The notes: a model not told the origin generated them from the sequence alone. DNA of 64,000 nt from Solen grandis (GCA_021229015.1 CM037783.1:57060169-57124168); one strand, 5' to 3'. Counted from the stretch's first letter, positions 47,193 to 58,029 are shown. A program made the numbers and translations.

Positions 47193-50100
47193 TGATCCTT
47201 TTATGCCACCTCTGCTTAAAGCAGGTGACACAAAAATAGGCCCATGATTTGTTGACATACCTGTCTTCTGGTTATAGTCCAGGAGTCTGTCGACAAGTGA
47301 GAGGGTTTGTAGACGGAAGATCAGCTCCAGCCCCAGCTGCTGGGCCGCGTTGTCATCTGACACATCCTCACGATTGTAATCCTGCACACAAACACATATA
47401 AACATATGTCTTTAAAGTTGATCAGGCTTGAATTATACCAACAATACTTAGCGCTAAGTAATACTTAACAAAAGTGATGACATTACCTCAATTCTTTTTC
47501 TTTAAATAACAGACAAGCTAAAAATGATGAAAGTTTTCAAGTATTTCTTAGTAAAGTTGGTGGAATACATCCTGGCCCTAATTTCACTAATTTCATCATT
47601 TTAGTTTTCTCTAATATAAAAAACGACAAATATTTCATTTTATAACATTTTTTCGAGTTATTAAGGTAAACTTAAATGTCAGCTTAGTCATTTAATGACT
47701 TAAATATTTCATAAAACAGGAACAGTAGATTGAAATTCTACCTAACTTAAGAAAGTATTACTTAAAGATGGGTACTGTTGGTGAACTCAGCCAGGTACAT
47801 GTGCTGTTTTTACTATTAGATATAAGTCAATGTAAGAAAATGTTTTGAACTAATTCTTTAAGTAATATTCTATTATTCTATCTATCAATGTTCTTATCTT
47901 GCTAAATGTTAACTTAATAACCAGAAGTAATATTTGAGTTTTTGCTTTCAAAAAAAAAAAAATTAATCTTGAATGATTTTGTAAACAGATCTAAATTCAT
48001 GTGTAAAATCTAATAATTCCAAAAGTGTTTATTTCATTAACTATTGAAGAAATCTTAGCCTTTAAATTTGTTACCCTTCTTTTCATGTTACAATTATTTA
48101 CTCCGATTTCAATATTCCAAATTTTTTTAAATTTCCAAATTCCCTGACAAATTTACGCCAAAGCACCCCAAAATGAATATGCGTATCGACAGTTTAACCA
48201 GTGAAAAGCTGTACAAACCTCCAAAAAACAATTGCATGTGAATCTTGCTTTCAATAGTTACCTTAGTTCAATAACCTACGACAAACATTCAGGGTGGGGA
48301 TATGCCAGTACCTGTTTTGGCGTAAAGTTAATTGAACCATTCCCTGAATTTTCTCTATCCTCGGTAAAAATTTATTTTCCCAACTTTTCCCTGCCAGTAG
48401 GAACCCTGGTCACACCCAGTTCTGTTCTATCATCCCCCCACCCCTACTCACCCCCATCTGTACTAGAGCCTGGACGATCTTGTTGGTGACGTCTGACCTG
48501 GACGCCAGGTACAGGAGGCCTTGGTGGGTGGAGTACAGCCTCTGTATCAGGGTCCGAACTGCCCCAAACACCGTCGGCATACAAGAGGTGGTCGGGCACG
48601 AAGCCAGAAACAACACGGACTCCAGGAGTCGACTGTAATCCAAAGATGATCAGATTTATTACTGCCTATATAATAAATTTAAAATTTTTTTCCTTTTTTG
48701 TTCAGTAAAATTCAATATGAAATGACAATTTATGTCAGATTCTTTTTAGCATATGACCTAGACTCAGTAAACCATAAAAACAAAACAAAAAAACGAAGCA
48801 TTAATGAAACGACTGTGAAAAAATTACTATTTGTTATCTTACACCAAGAAAACAGTTTCAAAGAATAACTGAAAATAATGATTTAACGTGTATATTTCTC
48901 ATACATTTTAACACATTAAGAATCATTTATAAAATAATATACAAGGAAGATTCATAAACCAGGGAACCCAAATCTTTAACATTTTATATTATGAATCACT
49001 AATGATAAAATAAATTCATTTCAATTTACTGAACTTAAAATGGTAAATGAAATACATGTAATGAAATCTTCTTTGCCATGCCAACTGTGTAGAATCTCAG
49101 CTACAATATTGTAAGAGCAGAGAGCTGTCTGATCTGGACCTGCTCTATTCAAACTATAATAAGGTCTAGTAGAAGAGTTCACATTACAGATATGGTGGTT
49201 GAGAGGCAAATCTTTCAAGACCTTTCCAAGCACCATGTACTTGCAATACCCAGGAAACATTAGATGGATTGATCGTGCAAGTTGCTTAATCTTAAACCTA
49301 TACCTCATGAATATTCATGTACAAATTAATGACTTCATGAATATTAACTGACTGGTTAATTATATGGCTTATGAAATGATGTATTTTTCTTTGCCACAGA
49401 TGTATGTGTAGGAACTGAGCTACAATATTGTATGAGCAAACAGAGGAGACCATGATCAGACAGCTCCTATAGGAACTGTCTGATTCTGGGTCTCCTCTGT
49501 TTGTCTATGTGTCAAAATGAGTCTATATGAAGTAAAGGGTAGATAATCAAGTAATCAGAGCTGACTCACCACTTGTTGGCCAGATGGAAGAGCCCAGGGT
49601 AGGGGTCAGTAGGACTGGACTTGCTGTCAAACATGGCCTTACCGGGGAGGGTTCTACCTGGCTGAGCCTGCAACACATGGGCAAGCTCTCATGTCACACA
49701 CTTAACCTTACACAATACAAAAACTAACTTTCCCATCTTTAAAGTTTGTCACCAAAAATTATTTTCTGCTTTTGGTTTATAAAATAATATGTTATTCAGA
49801 CCTTTGAAATTTGAAATTAAACAGAGCCAACAAATCCTGAAAGACTTAACAATGTGACTAAAACTGTGAAATATATAAGAGGACAGAAAATACAATCAAA
49901 ATGTACAGCAGATCAATGTACACATGTATTAGAAATTACAGCACACTGCTTAAAACAGAATAAATACATACAAATAAGAGGCAGACAGGGCTGAAAACTC
50001 TAGTAGGCTATGGATAAACTGAACAAGAGGTATGGAAAATCCACAAAAACCAGGCTTTCTAAATAGAAGTAAAGTACCTATTTTTACCATCAACCTCTTA

Positions 50101-53100
50101 GTATGACCATAATCTTTGAGCTGGATAACTGGATCAAATGTAAGTAAACTGTCATAACAAAATTTTTTACAAAGATATCTTTAAAATATCTTATTGCATG
50201 ACAAAGTTACAGTTTACTCCATGATAACCCCAGCACTTGATTCCCCCCAGTACTCACAATCAGTGTGTTAGCCAGTGAGAAAGCCTTGTGTGTCTCGTCC
50301 AGACATGTGATGATGCCATCCAGATCAGCCTCACAGATTGGTGACCCAAGCTGGTCAAGGTCACCTTCCTCACCACTCTCGTCTGCCATCTTGGTAGGCA
50401 GGTCAGCCAGGTCTCCCGCATTGTCAGCGATACTGTGCGAATGATAAATGAAATGTATACAGGTAATTTTACAAACAGAGGAGACCCAGATTAGACACTG
50501 TAGTTCAGATTCTTCGGTCTCCACAGTAAAGAAAAATCCATTGTTTCATATAGCATTTAATATTCAGTGAATGAATATTCACTGAGTAAACAAGAGGGCC
50601 CAGATTGAATAGCTCACCTGAGAAACATTGCCTTCATTGACAGTTATTGCAGTATGAGTCATACTGAATACATAATCCATGCAGAAGTACAGCAAGATCA
50701 TCCATATTCCACACAAAAACTGTACCTGCCATCCAAATTTTGAATGTCATAGCCCTTATAAGTCTAAATAAAATCAAGTGACCACTGGGATGGGGTCAAT
50801 TTTGACACCAGGGCCATGATTGGAACAGATTTGGTTGAGGTCCACTAGTAAACATCTAACTCCAGGGTTTGTAGTTTCTGAGAAGATCTTTTGAGGGTTT
50901 TTCTATACAAGTCTATGTAAAATCAAGTAACCCCTAAGGCAGGGCCAATTTTGACCCCAGGGCCATGATTTGAACAAACTAAGTTGAGGTTAACGAGGCC
51001 ATGCTACACACCAAATATCTAAACTCTAGGCCTTAAGGTTTCTTACATAAAGATTTTTCTAATTTTTCCTACATAAGTCTATGTAAAATCAATAGACCCC
51101 TGGGGCACAGGGCCAATTTTGACCCCAGGGCCATGATTTAAAAAACATGGTAGAGGTCTACTAGGCCATGTTACACACCAAATATCTTAACTCTAGGCCT
51201 TGTGGTTTCTGACAAGAATATTTTTCTAGTTTTTCCAATGTAAGTCTATGTAATATTAAGTGAACCCTGGGGTGGGGTCGATTTTGACCCCAGGGTCATG
51301 ATTTAAACAAGGTTGGTAAAGGTTCATAAGACAATGCCACACACCAAATATCTAAGCTCTAGGCCTTGCAGTTTCGGAGAAGAAGATTTTAAAAGATTTC
51401 ACTTTAAAAATCTATTATTAGCTCCCATGACCCAGATATGCAACAGACCGGAACCATTTGAACAATTTTGGTAGAGCTTCATGCAAGGAACATCACAGGC
51501 AATTTTCATCAAATTTGGCCCTGTGGTTTAGGAGGAGAGGGACGAACAGACGCCAGACAAAAGGCGATCACAATAGCTCACCATGAGCACATTGTGCTCA
51601 AGTGAGCTTTAAATGTGTATTTTTTTATGAATATTTATGAGGTAATGGATTAATACACTAATAGCAGTCAGCATGTCTGCCACGGATAAGTGATACATAT
51701 ATATAGAATTAAATTAAGCTAGCCATGGTAGTGCAGTGTTAAAATTTAATGACATAAAATTTGTTGATTCAATAAACAAGAGGGCCATGATGGCCCTGAA
51801 TCGCTCACCTGAGTACCATTGCTTCAACTGATGTCAAGGTTTTTAAACAGACAAGGATTCTGATATAACTTAATCTTAAACATTTTACCCCTGACAATAC
51901 TACACACCAAATATCTAAGCAATGGGCCATATGGTTTCAGAGAAGACTTGGGTGCAGGGTCATTTATCACCGTAGGGCCAAGACTTTGAAAATCTTTGTA
52001 ATGAACCATTAGATGCTACTACATACCAAAAATCTTAGCTGTAGGCCTTATGGATTCATAGAAGAAGATTTTTTAAGATTTTCCTATATAACTCTGTGTA
52101 AAACAAGTGACCCCTGGTGCAGGGTCATTTATCACCATAGGGCTATGATTTCTACAATCTTGGTAGTGGCCCATAAGATGATGCTTCATACCAAATATCT
52201 AAGCTCTAGGCCTTATGCATTCATGGAAGAAGATTTTTTAAGATTTTCCTATATAACTCTATGTAAAACAAGTGACCCCTGGTGCGGGTCATTTATCACC
52301 ATAGGGCTATGATTTGTACAATCTTGGTAGTGGCCCATAAGATGATGCTTCATACCAAATATCTAAGCTCTAGGCCTTATGCATTCATGGAAGAAGATTT
52401 TTTAAGATTTTCCTATATAACTCTATGTAAAACAAGTGACCCCTGGTGCGGGGTCATTTATCACCATAGGGCTATGATTTGTACAATCTTGGTAGTGGCC
52501 CATAAGATGATGCTACATACCAAATATCTAAGCTCTAGGCCTTATGCATTCATAGAAGAAGATTTTTTAAGATTTTCCTATGTAACTCTATGTAAAACAA
52601 GTGACCCCTGGTGCGGGGTCATTTATCACCATAGGGCTATGATTTGTACAATCTTGGTAGTGGCCCATAAGATGATGCTACATACCAAATATCTAAGCTC
52701 TAGGCCTTGCAGTTTTGCAGAAGAAGATTTTCAAAGTTTGCATTTTTAAAATCTATTTTTAGCTCCTGTGACCTAATTATGCAATGGACCAGAACCATTT
52801 ATACCACTTTAGTAGAGCTTCATCCAAGGAACATTCCTGCAAAATATTTTTCAAATTGGCCAAGCCGTTTAGGAGGAGATGTTGTTTGAAGCAATTGTTG
52901 ACGCCGGACGCACGGACGCACGCACACACGGACGACGGACGACGGACAAAAGGCGATCAGAAAAACTCACCTTGAGCACGTGCTCATGTGAGCTAAAACT
53001 GCTTGAAATAATGCTATTTCACTGAATTAGCTACCATAGAAAACTACCAAATATAGAGGAAGACTATATGATTGGTTACATGATCAATAGAAATGGACGG

Positions 53101-56100
53101 TTCAAGAATTTGTACAGAACTCCTCCCCCCATTGATAATTTGAGAGTTTCTATTCATACCTAGGTCAAGTGCTCACAAACAGTATCACAAACAAAAAGAA
53201 CATGTTCTTTTGTGTAAAGTTGGTCAACCACACCATGTTTCACTCTTACACTGGTTGGATAAGCCAGTTAATGTAAACATACTTGATTGACAGTTTAGGA
53301 ACCGTCCATTCTGTTTCTTTTGGGAGTATTTAATATTATTGTCACAGTTCATTCTCCGGCATTTGAGAAATAATTCATTAGTTACACCAACACCTACCTA
53401 TCCAGTTGCTGACCCAGTTTATTCATGACCTCATACACGTGGATCTTCTTGATGAGGGCTGTCATGGCAACCACCACCCTGACCACCTGTTTCTGCAGCA
53501 GACACTTGATGGCTGTCTGGTACCCACTCAGTTCTCCAGATCTCCTAGCCTGGTTCCCCTTTGTCTGTTCTGGGTGTACACCCAGGAACCACTGTATCCC
53601 ATCCTAAATTGGGGAAACACAGGAAGGTAATTCACATCATCTTCAACTATAAACTACTTTTTTATCAGATTTCAGTATATGCAATGTTCCTTCTCATCCA
53701 AATGAAAAAGTTCATACATTTTCTTTGTAAAGTATACAGAAATGATTCACATGATAGAATATTATAAATATATGAGATGATCTTTTAAGCAGACCCAACT
53801 ATTGTCTTAAGTTAACTTTGTCCTTTATTTTCTTAAAAGCTTTATAAGTACAAAATATTGAAAGTAGAGTGAGTTTTCTCATACTACAACTGAGCTTGCT
53901 TCCAGCTTGAGACCAAACATTTTAAGATTTGTTCAAGTTATAAAACAGTTCAGATCCATCAGTATGCGATGCATTATATCACAAAACCAGTAAGTTGTTT
54001 TTCAAACTGCAGACACCATGCTCCATGTTCTCGAAAACAATCAGGTACAAATTTAGACTCAAACACAAATATCACACTCAAAACTAAACTCAGAGGCCAA
54101 ATTTTAAGTATGAGCTTAACTACTGTTTTTATTTTCAAAAACGTGTGGCCAAATGTATTACTTATTTGCATTTGAGATGGTTCAAAAACAGGGAGATATC
54201 TAGGTTAAAATAAATTGAAGTTTACACTTCATTTATCTTAAAACAAATGGGACAGAAAATGAGATTTTATTGGCTCTGACGGTAGTGCTACTGTGACCCT
54301 TGATGCAGGAAACCGAGTATCCTGAGAAAACAAACTTGTCCAAATGTGCAACCCAATACCCTTCCATATAGAATGACGAATTAAGGTAGGATCAAACCCA
54401 AATTGCATTGATCAAAAGCCAATGTGGTAACCATCATCTGCATAACCACCATGCATTCAGTTACCGTTAAAAGCCCCTAATGTTAGCGTTTGTATCCCTG
54501 TTGTATTGTAGCATACAGACTGTAAGCTGGGTACCAAATCCCTAACAACTGCGAGCCTTATGCTAAACTGAACGCAGGCTGATCTAGGATTTTACCCAAA
54601 GTGCATCATCACTATGGATCTTCCCTGTATCTATGGGCCTAATTGTTATGGTTACCTGGAGTCTGGTGGTCTGGTCGAGGGCAGCAATGATCTGCAGTTT
54701 GAGGGAGAAGGACATAAACTGTGACCGGAAGTTCTCCAACAGCTTCATCTGTACTCCTTCCCTCTGGAAGCACAAACATACACCATCATGGATTTTTATC
54801 ACAGAGCCCATCTCTCCAGCAATTAACTAAGACAATCACTGAAGGTGATTTAACCTAGAAAAAGGGCTGTAATTCTTAAAAACAATACCATGGTATTATG
54901 GATGGATTTTTTCGGGCACGGGCTTTTTTCATCAAAAGTATGTATGTCAAAGGTCAAGGTCACTGCATAATGAAGAGTTCAATCCATTTAAGGAACTGTC
55001 AAAATATTGAAGCAATCCAATAAAGCACATGTAAGTTATAGCAGATTAACCAAAAGGTAAACCCCCAGACGCCACTTTTTTCATCAAAAGTAAGACAAAG
55101 TTATAAAGTTCCACCCACTTAAGAAACTGTCACAATATTGAAGCAATGCAATGAAAAAAAGTAGAAGTTATTGCAGATTTAAAAAAAAAAAAAAAAAGAG
55201 GTCAACCTGACTAGACACTATCAATTTAAAGAATGAACTTTTTCGTTACAAATCCCAACCAAAAATTTTTGACAGAGTTATCTGCACTTGTCTGCTAATT
55301 GGTCTTATTATACATTATACTAAGTGTGAAGGCATTATCACAACAGTTACCAAACTTTTAGTTATGTGAATGTAAGATGACTAGCGTATTTCTTATTTAA
55401 CCCCCATTTCATAATGTAAAGCAAGGTAAATAACATGCCTCCAATATTTATCTACATGACTGAAAGTCACATTTTTAAACATCTTTCGAGAATATATATG
55501 AAATATCTTTAAATGTGATGGAAAAACTTAAATGCAAACAGTTTCTTTTGTCGACAACAATGCACATCAAAATCATACTGATATGTCAATAATAAGACTT
55601 ACAAACATCAGAGAAGAAAGATGTAATACAGTATTCAACTTACCAGCATTTTAACAGCTATGTCAGAGTCACATGAACACAGCGCCCCAGCTAGTTTGAA
55701 GCCCATCTTGAGGTGGCGGACCTTGTAGGCTGACTCTGGCTGAGCCATGGCACGTGACTCATCCAGGCCCTCCACTGCCCACTGTATGAGATGGGCCAGC
55801 ACCGTCGTGTTGTTCTCCTTGTAAAGTAAGTGGGACAGGCCCCGTGGCAGAAGGCTGGGAACACCCTCCATAGCCTCCACCCAGCTGTGAAAACCACAAG
55901 AGGACATTTTGAACAACATGGGAGGCATAACACTCATGTCAGGCCATGAGGCAACATACATGCAGCATACTGAACAGACGGTGATTTTTTTTCTACTCTA
56001 AATAAATATTTTACATAAAAAGGACTATGAATGTAAATAAGATTATCAGGACTTTCTATTTTGGCATAAGAAGAAATCAATAGTCTGTGCCTCCACAATG

Positions 56101-56555
56101 TTACAAACGTTACTGGATAGTGCACATTTACTGACACTTTATACACTGAAATATCAAAGTTTAGTCATATTTTTTAATTTGTATAAAAAAAAAATCCCAC
56201 ACACATTTTTTTATAAAAACCATACATATACATGCACATGTAACATTCTTGCAAATGCATTTTTTTCAGCATTTATGGCATTTAAAAAATGTGTGCACTA
56301 TATTGTGAGTGGAGTAATATATGAACTCCAGTTATCAGATTCATATTCAGCCCATGAAGTATACAACTTGACACCTGAAAAATCAAAAAGGAAATCAAGG
56401 CACCTGTCATGGTGGTCAGCAGACGTAAACTTATCAACAATGTCGAGAAGTTGCTGGGCTTCAAGTGGCATGGTTCCGGGCTGACTACTGTCTGCAAACA
56501 CCAGGCGGCACTTTTCCTGCTCAAACTCCGTCTGCGACACATCTCTGAATGTCTG
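27088..56555 (-). CDS. VIRMA: VIRMA / virilizer homologue, m6A writer scaffold (N-terminus missing)
   Basis: Thirty exons, low coordinate-high: 56404-56555, 55644-55884, 54656-54763, 53398-53603, 50258-50432, 49570-49667, 48452-48632, 47261-47381, 46281-46430, 45692-45835, 43189-43419, 41929-42014, 41608-41754, 39108-39203, 38701-38773, 38169-38305, 37395-37594, 36533-36709, 36073-36178, 35079-35153, 34367-34527, 33804-34065, 32944-33043, 32243-32507, 31076-31137, 30670-30866, 30272-30374, 29629-29725, 28954-29076, 27088-27160. Total 4347 nt: 1448 residues plus TGA, every phase consistent. Family knowledge: VIRMA is the large nuclear scaffold that holds METTL3-METTL14 and WTAP and guides m6A to mRNA 3' regions. 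Landmarks matching human VIRMA: SGYQTAIKCLLQKQVVRVV, LYTMTFTPMGRAAV, LQILSELLPLPLPLQTRE, TCQPLQ-like SCQPLQQILRKIC, NTSRPPSMHVDDF. Order is a helical armadillo-like core (56555-32944), acidic linker (exon 32243), then RG-rich tail. The human protein is about 1,800 residues, so roughly 350-400 N-terminal residues lie outside. Confidence 0.95.
27235..27420. mobile_element. Palindromic element, second family
   Basis: ATTTACCTCATGAATATTCA at the left and CAAACAGAGGAGACCCGG ... CTGTCTGCTCTGTTTACC inside, with CATCAAAATGAGTG at the right. Same family as 22520-22780, in the last VIRMA intron. Confidence 0.7.
27489..28438. repeat. AGAGGGCC element with ~168-bp internal tandem units, copy 1
   Basis: Begins AACAAGAGGGCCATAATGGC CCTGTATCGCTCACCTGG and ends CTCACCTTGGCACTTCATGC CAGGTGAGCTAAAA, so the ends GCTCACCTGG and CCAGGTGAGC face each other. 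In between are four diverged units of about 168 bp, each with CAAGTGACTCCTGGGGC, GACCCCAGGGCCATAATTTG, ACCAAATATCTAAACTCCAG and TTCTGAGAAGAAGATTTTTC. In the last VIRMA intron. Confidence 0.85.
29985..30165 (-). mobile_element. V-type SINE, minus strand
   Basis: The minus strand shows a degenerate tRNA head ending GGGTTTGAGTCCCAGGCA (B box, about 30140-30120). The tail CATCATTTGACTGAAATACT matches the 3' domain of the SINE at 10813. Intronic in VIRMA, sense orientation. Confidence 0.65.
31345..31495. repeat. Short tandem repeat, ~38-bp unit
   Basis: Four copies of a unit containing CAGGTATAATTAAGCCTCTC CCCCTTACCCTTAT with length changes in the C run. A separate 17-bp triplet (CCGTACTGTATCCACCG) lies at 31735-31775. 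Both are intronic. Confidence 0.8.
35640..35972. mobile_element. Hairpin element, copy 2, with 39-bp tandem extension
   Basis: 35640-35755 matches the hairpin element at 47041 (GTTCTTTGGAACATGTGT, a GACAGACAGATGATGG core, AAAGTGATCCCTATGTGTCA, AGCAGGTGACACAAAAA). The last 39 bp are then repeated with start points at 35755, 35794, 35833, 35872, 35911 and 35950 (unit GGGCATGACAGCCTATGAAA...). The unit is divisible by three and so produces spurious open frames on both strands. Confidence 0.85.
37630..37820. mobile_element. Palindromic element, third family, copy 1
   Basis: Starts CACTAATTTTCATCAATTTC GTGG and ends AATGAAAATTAATTATTTTA, with CATGTTTTCTAGAACATAGA in the centre. The same blocks occur in the opposite orientation at 42505-42718. 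Confidence 0.75.
39250..39491. mobile_element. TTAA palindromic MITE, copy 3
   Basis: TTAACCCTTTCCCTCATATA ... CTATGAGGGAAAGGGTTAA, same length and orientation as copy 1. Confidence 0.92.
39511..41235. repeat. AGAGGGCC element, long copy with ~165-bp tandem units
   Basis: Starts AACAAGAGGGCTATGATGGC CC and ends TGCTCAGGTGAGCTACAAA. From about 40040 to 40990 there are six units of about 165 bp, each with GGAAAACAGGCTCTGCCCCC, TCAAAATAATTTGAACAATC, GGAACATCTSTGCCAAAT and CAGTACTTTTGCACAAGAAG. In the VIRMA intron between exons 39108 and 41608. Confidence 0.85.
42505..42718. mobile_element. Palindromic element, third family, copy 2
   Basis: AAAATCATTAATTTTCGTTG ... ATGTTCTAGAAAATGTGAGG ... CAACGAAAATTAGTGTCCCA; the ends are mutually complementary (ATTAATTTTC and GAAAATTAAT). 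Confidence 0.8.
42935..43095. mobile_element. Palindromic element, second family, fragment
   Basis: Shares CAAACAGGACAGAGTCCCCTCT-type and GTTTGCTCATATAATATTAT blocks and TTTGTACATGAATATTCAC with 22520-22780. It ends about 95 bp before VIRMA exon 43189-43419. Confidence 0.65.
43861..44066. mobile_element. TTAA palindromic MITE, copy 4 (internal deletion)
   Basis: Same ends as copies 1, 3 and 5, but 206 bp long because one arm of the inner palindrome (GCATAAAACCTGATCAGCCT...) is missing. Confidence 0.9.
44815..45580. repeat. AGAGGGCC element, diverged copy
   Basis: GGCATGATGGCCCTGAATTG CTCACCTG at the left; GACGGACGTCCGGACGGACG and AGCTCACCTTGAGCATTCAT at the right. The interior has units with TTTTAACCCAGGGCCATATG and, from 45350, the ~160-bp unit also seen at 9840-10580. 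Confidence 0.8.
45660..45690. repeat. GAGA microsatellite
   Basis: GA-rich run that ends directly at the donor of VIRMA exon 45692-45835. On the transcript it is a CU-rich run just inside the intron. Confidence 0.8.
45875..46070. mobile_element. Palindromic element, second family
   Basis: ACCTCATGTAGGCTCATTTTG at the left, a GATCAGACAGCTCCTGGAAG / CTACTCTGTTTGCTCCTATC core and TTGTACATGAATATTCATGA GGTAAAGGG at the right. Confidence 0.7.
47041..47237. mobile_element. Hairpin element, copy 3, with (GACC)n(GACA)n core
   Basis: The left arm AGTGTTCTTTGGAACATGTG TGTCACCTGCT and the right arm AGCAGGTGACACAAAAA flank a tetranucleotide tract at 47091-47190: about nine GACC followed by about sixteen GACA. 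It lies 23 bp from VIRMA exon 47261-47381, in its downstream intron. Confidence 0.9.
49075..49545. mobile_element. Two adjacent palindromic elements, second family
   Basis: 49075-49330 ends ACCTCATGAATATTCATGTA. 49400-49545 is a near-complete palindrome (GAGCAAACAGAGGAGACC ... GGTCTCCTCTGTTTG) ending CAAAATGAGTCTATATGAAG TAAAGGGT. It lies next to VIRMA exon 49570-49667. Confidence 0.7.
50589..51612. repeat. AGAGGGCC element with tandem units
   Basis: Starts AACAAGAGGGCCCAGATTGA ATAGCTCACCTG and ends ATAGCTCACCATGAGCACAT TGTGCTCAAGTGAGC. Four to five units of about 165 bp carry TTTTGACCCCAGGGCCATGA and ACACCAAATATCTAAACTCT. Confidence 0.85.
51775..52998. repeat. AGAGGGCC element with near-identical 165-bp tandem units
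   Basis: Starts AACAAGAGGGCCATGATGGC CCTGAATCGCTCACCTGA and ends CTCACCTTGAGCACGTGCTC ATGTGAGCTAAAA. Units beginning GTGACCCCTGGTGCGGGGTC start at about 52108, 52273, 52437 and 52602. They are far more alike than the units of the other copies. Since 165 is divisible by three, plus-strand frames stay open for up to 155 codons; I regard this as a by-product of recent duplication. Confidence 0.88.
54890..55290. repeat. Dispersed ~150-bp repeat (GGTCAAGGTCACTGCATAAT type)
   Basis: Two to three diverged units with TCAAAGGTCAAGGTCACTGC, TTAAGGAACTGTCAAAATAT TGAAGCAATCCAAT and AAGTTATAGCAGATTAACCA. The same family returns at 56950-57600. An A17 run lies near 55182-55197. Confidence 0.7.
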
Positions 56556-56626
56556 CTGACAGATATACAAAAGGTTGGTGTATAATCTCACAATCTGGTT
56601 AACATCTTATCTTGGCATCAATCAGA

Positions 56627-56868
56627 TTAACCCTTTCCCTCATATAGACTCATTTTGACGCCCTCAACAGGTACCACATAAAGCCTGATCTGCAGAAAAC
56701 CACAGTTAAACCATACCAAATTTAATTACAAAATCCTCATTTCCAGACCACTGAGGAGCAGCGAACAGCATAAAACCTGATCAGCCTGCGAGTTACTCGC
56801 AGGCTGATCTGGTTTTATGCTGTTCGCATAGGTCTTTTCATGGTGTCCTCTATGAGGGAAAGGGTTAA
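56627..56868. mobile_element. TTAA palindromic MITE, copy 5
   Basis: TTAACCCTTTCCCTCATATA ... TATGAGGGAAAGGGTTAA, 242 bp, nearly identical to copy 3. It lies 72 bp upstream of the first visible VIRMA exon on the transcript. Confidence 0.92.
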
Positions 56869-56949
56869 AAGATATTAGACAGTCACTGTTTGCTGAATTG
56901 TCTAACTACATTTGAAATTAAATCATCATCTTAGTAACTTACAAGACCT

Positions 56950-57600
56950 GATAGTATCATGGACAGGTTTTTTCTGGCTTTACTCATCAAAACTAGGTCA
57001 AAGGTCAAGGTTAAGATCAACTGCATAATGATACGGTCTATCCACTTAAGCAACTGTCCAAATATTGAAGCAATCCAATGAAGTACATGTACTTACAAGT
57101 TATAGCAGATTAACCAAAATGTAAACCTGTCCAGATGCGGCTTTTTTTGTATCAAAGGAAGGTCAATGTCAAAAGGTCAACTGCATAATGTAAAGGTCCA
57201 CCCACGTAAGTAACTGTCCAGATATTGAAGCAATCCAATAAAGGACTAAAAAGTTATAGCCGATATGATTAACCTGAGCCGACACCCAACAACACATCAC
57301 CCAACCCCCACACAGACATCAATTTAAAGGACCAAATTTTTCAGTGAAAAACCCGCCCAATAACTCATGGAATTATTTATTTTTTTTATGATTTTATCTA
57401 AGCCTTAGACCTTTGGGGTCAAGGTCATTTGATGCTCAAGGTTACCTGGCAGGTAGAGCTTATCAAAATGCATGCACCTGTGAAGATTGGAGGCTATAGG
57501 TGGAAGGACTTCCATGTCAAGGTTCAAGTTTTGTGACAAACAGACAGACAGACAGACATGCTAAAATAATATGCCCAAATCTATTAATTCAGGGGCATAA
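56950..57600. repeat. Dispersed ~150-bp repeat, second cluster
   Basis: Units with GGTCAAAGGTCAAGGTTAAG, AACTGTCCAAATATTGAAGC and AAGTTATAGCAGATTAACC, ending in an ACAGACAGACAGACAGAC run (about 57539-57558) and CCCAAATCTATTAATTCAGG. Confidence 0.7.
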
Positions 57601-57903
57601 AAATGTTCATACCAACGTCCATAAAACACCGCGACTATCGTAAATCAATGTTCTCATTCTACGTGGTAATGCAGTCAAACCTTTATTATATCTGAATAAC
57701 AACCAAGCGACCAGATTCCAAGCCCTGAATTTATTGAGAATTTAACCTTGGAATGACAGCCATCTTTCGGTAATGGTAAGTTTTTCAGTTTTTGTTGAGT
57801 GGCCTTTGTTCACAGGTTTTTCTAAAGAGAATCAGATAAGGCAGTTCTGTCTTATCAAGGTTTCCTCTGTTTGCTCATACAATACTGCACAGTCTGCACA
57901 GCA

Positions 57904-58003
57904 NNNNNNNNNNNNNNNNNNNNNNNNNNNNNNNNNNNNNNNNNNNNNNNNNNNNNNNNNNNNNNNNNNNNNNNNNNNNNNNNNNNNNNNNNNNNNNNNN
58001 NNN
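57904..58003. other. Assembly gap (100 N)
   Basis: Exactly 100 N. The left flank (57840-57903: CTTATCAAGGTTTCCTCTGT TTGCTCATACAATACTGCAC) is half of a second-family palindrome, which may explain why assembly failed here. Confidence 0.98.
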
Positions 58004-58029
58004 ATTTTTAATTGAACGTTCATAACAAT

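Noticed and set aside
52013..52749. Plus-strand open frames of 99 and 155 codons
   Set aside because: They fall within the near-identical 165-bp units of an intronic repeat, have no known domain, and are antisense to VIRMA.
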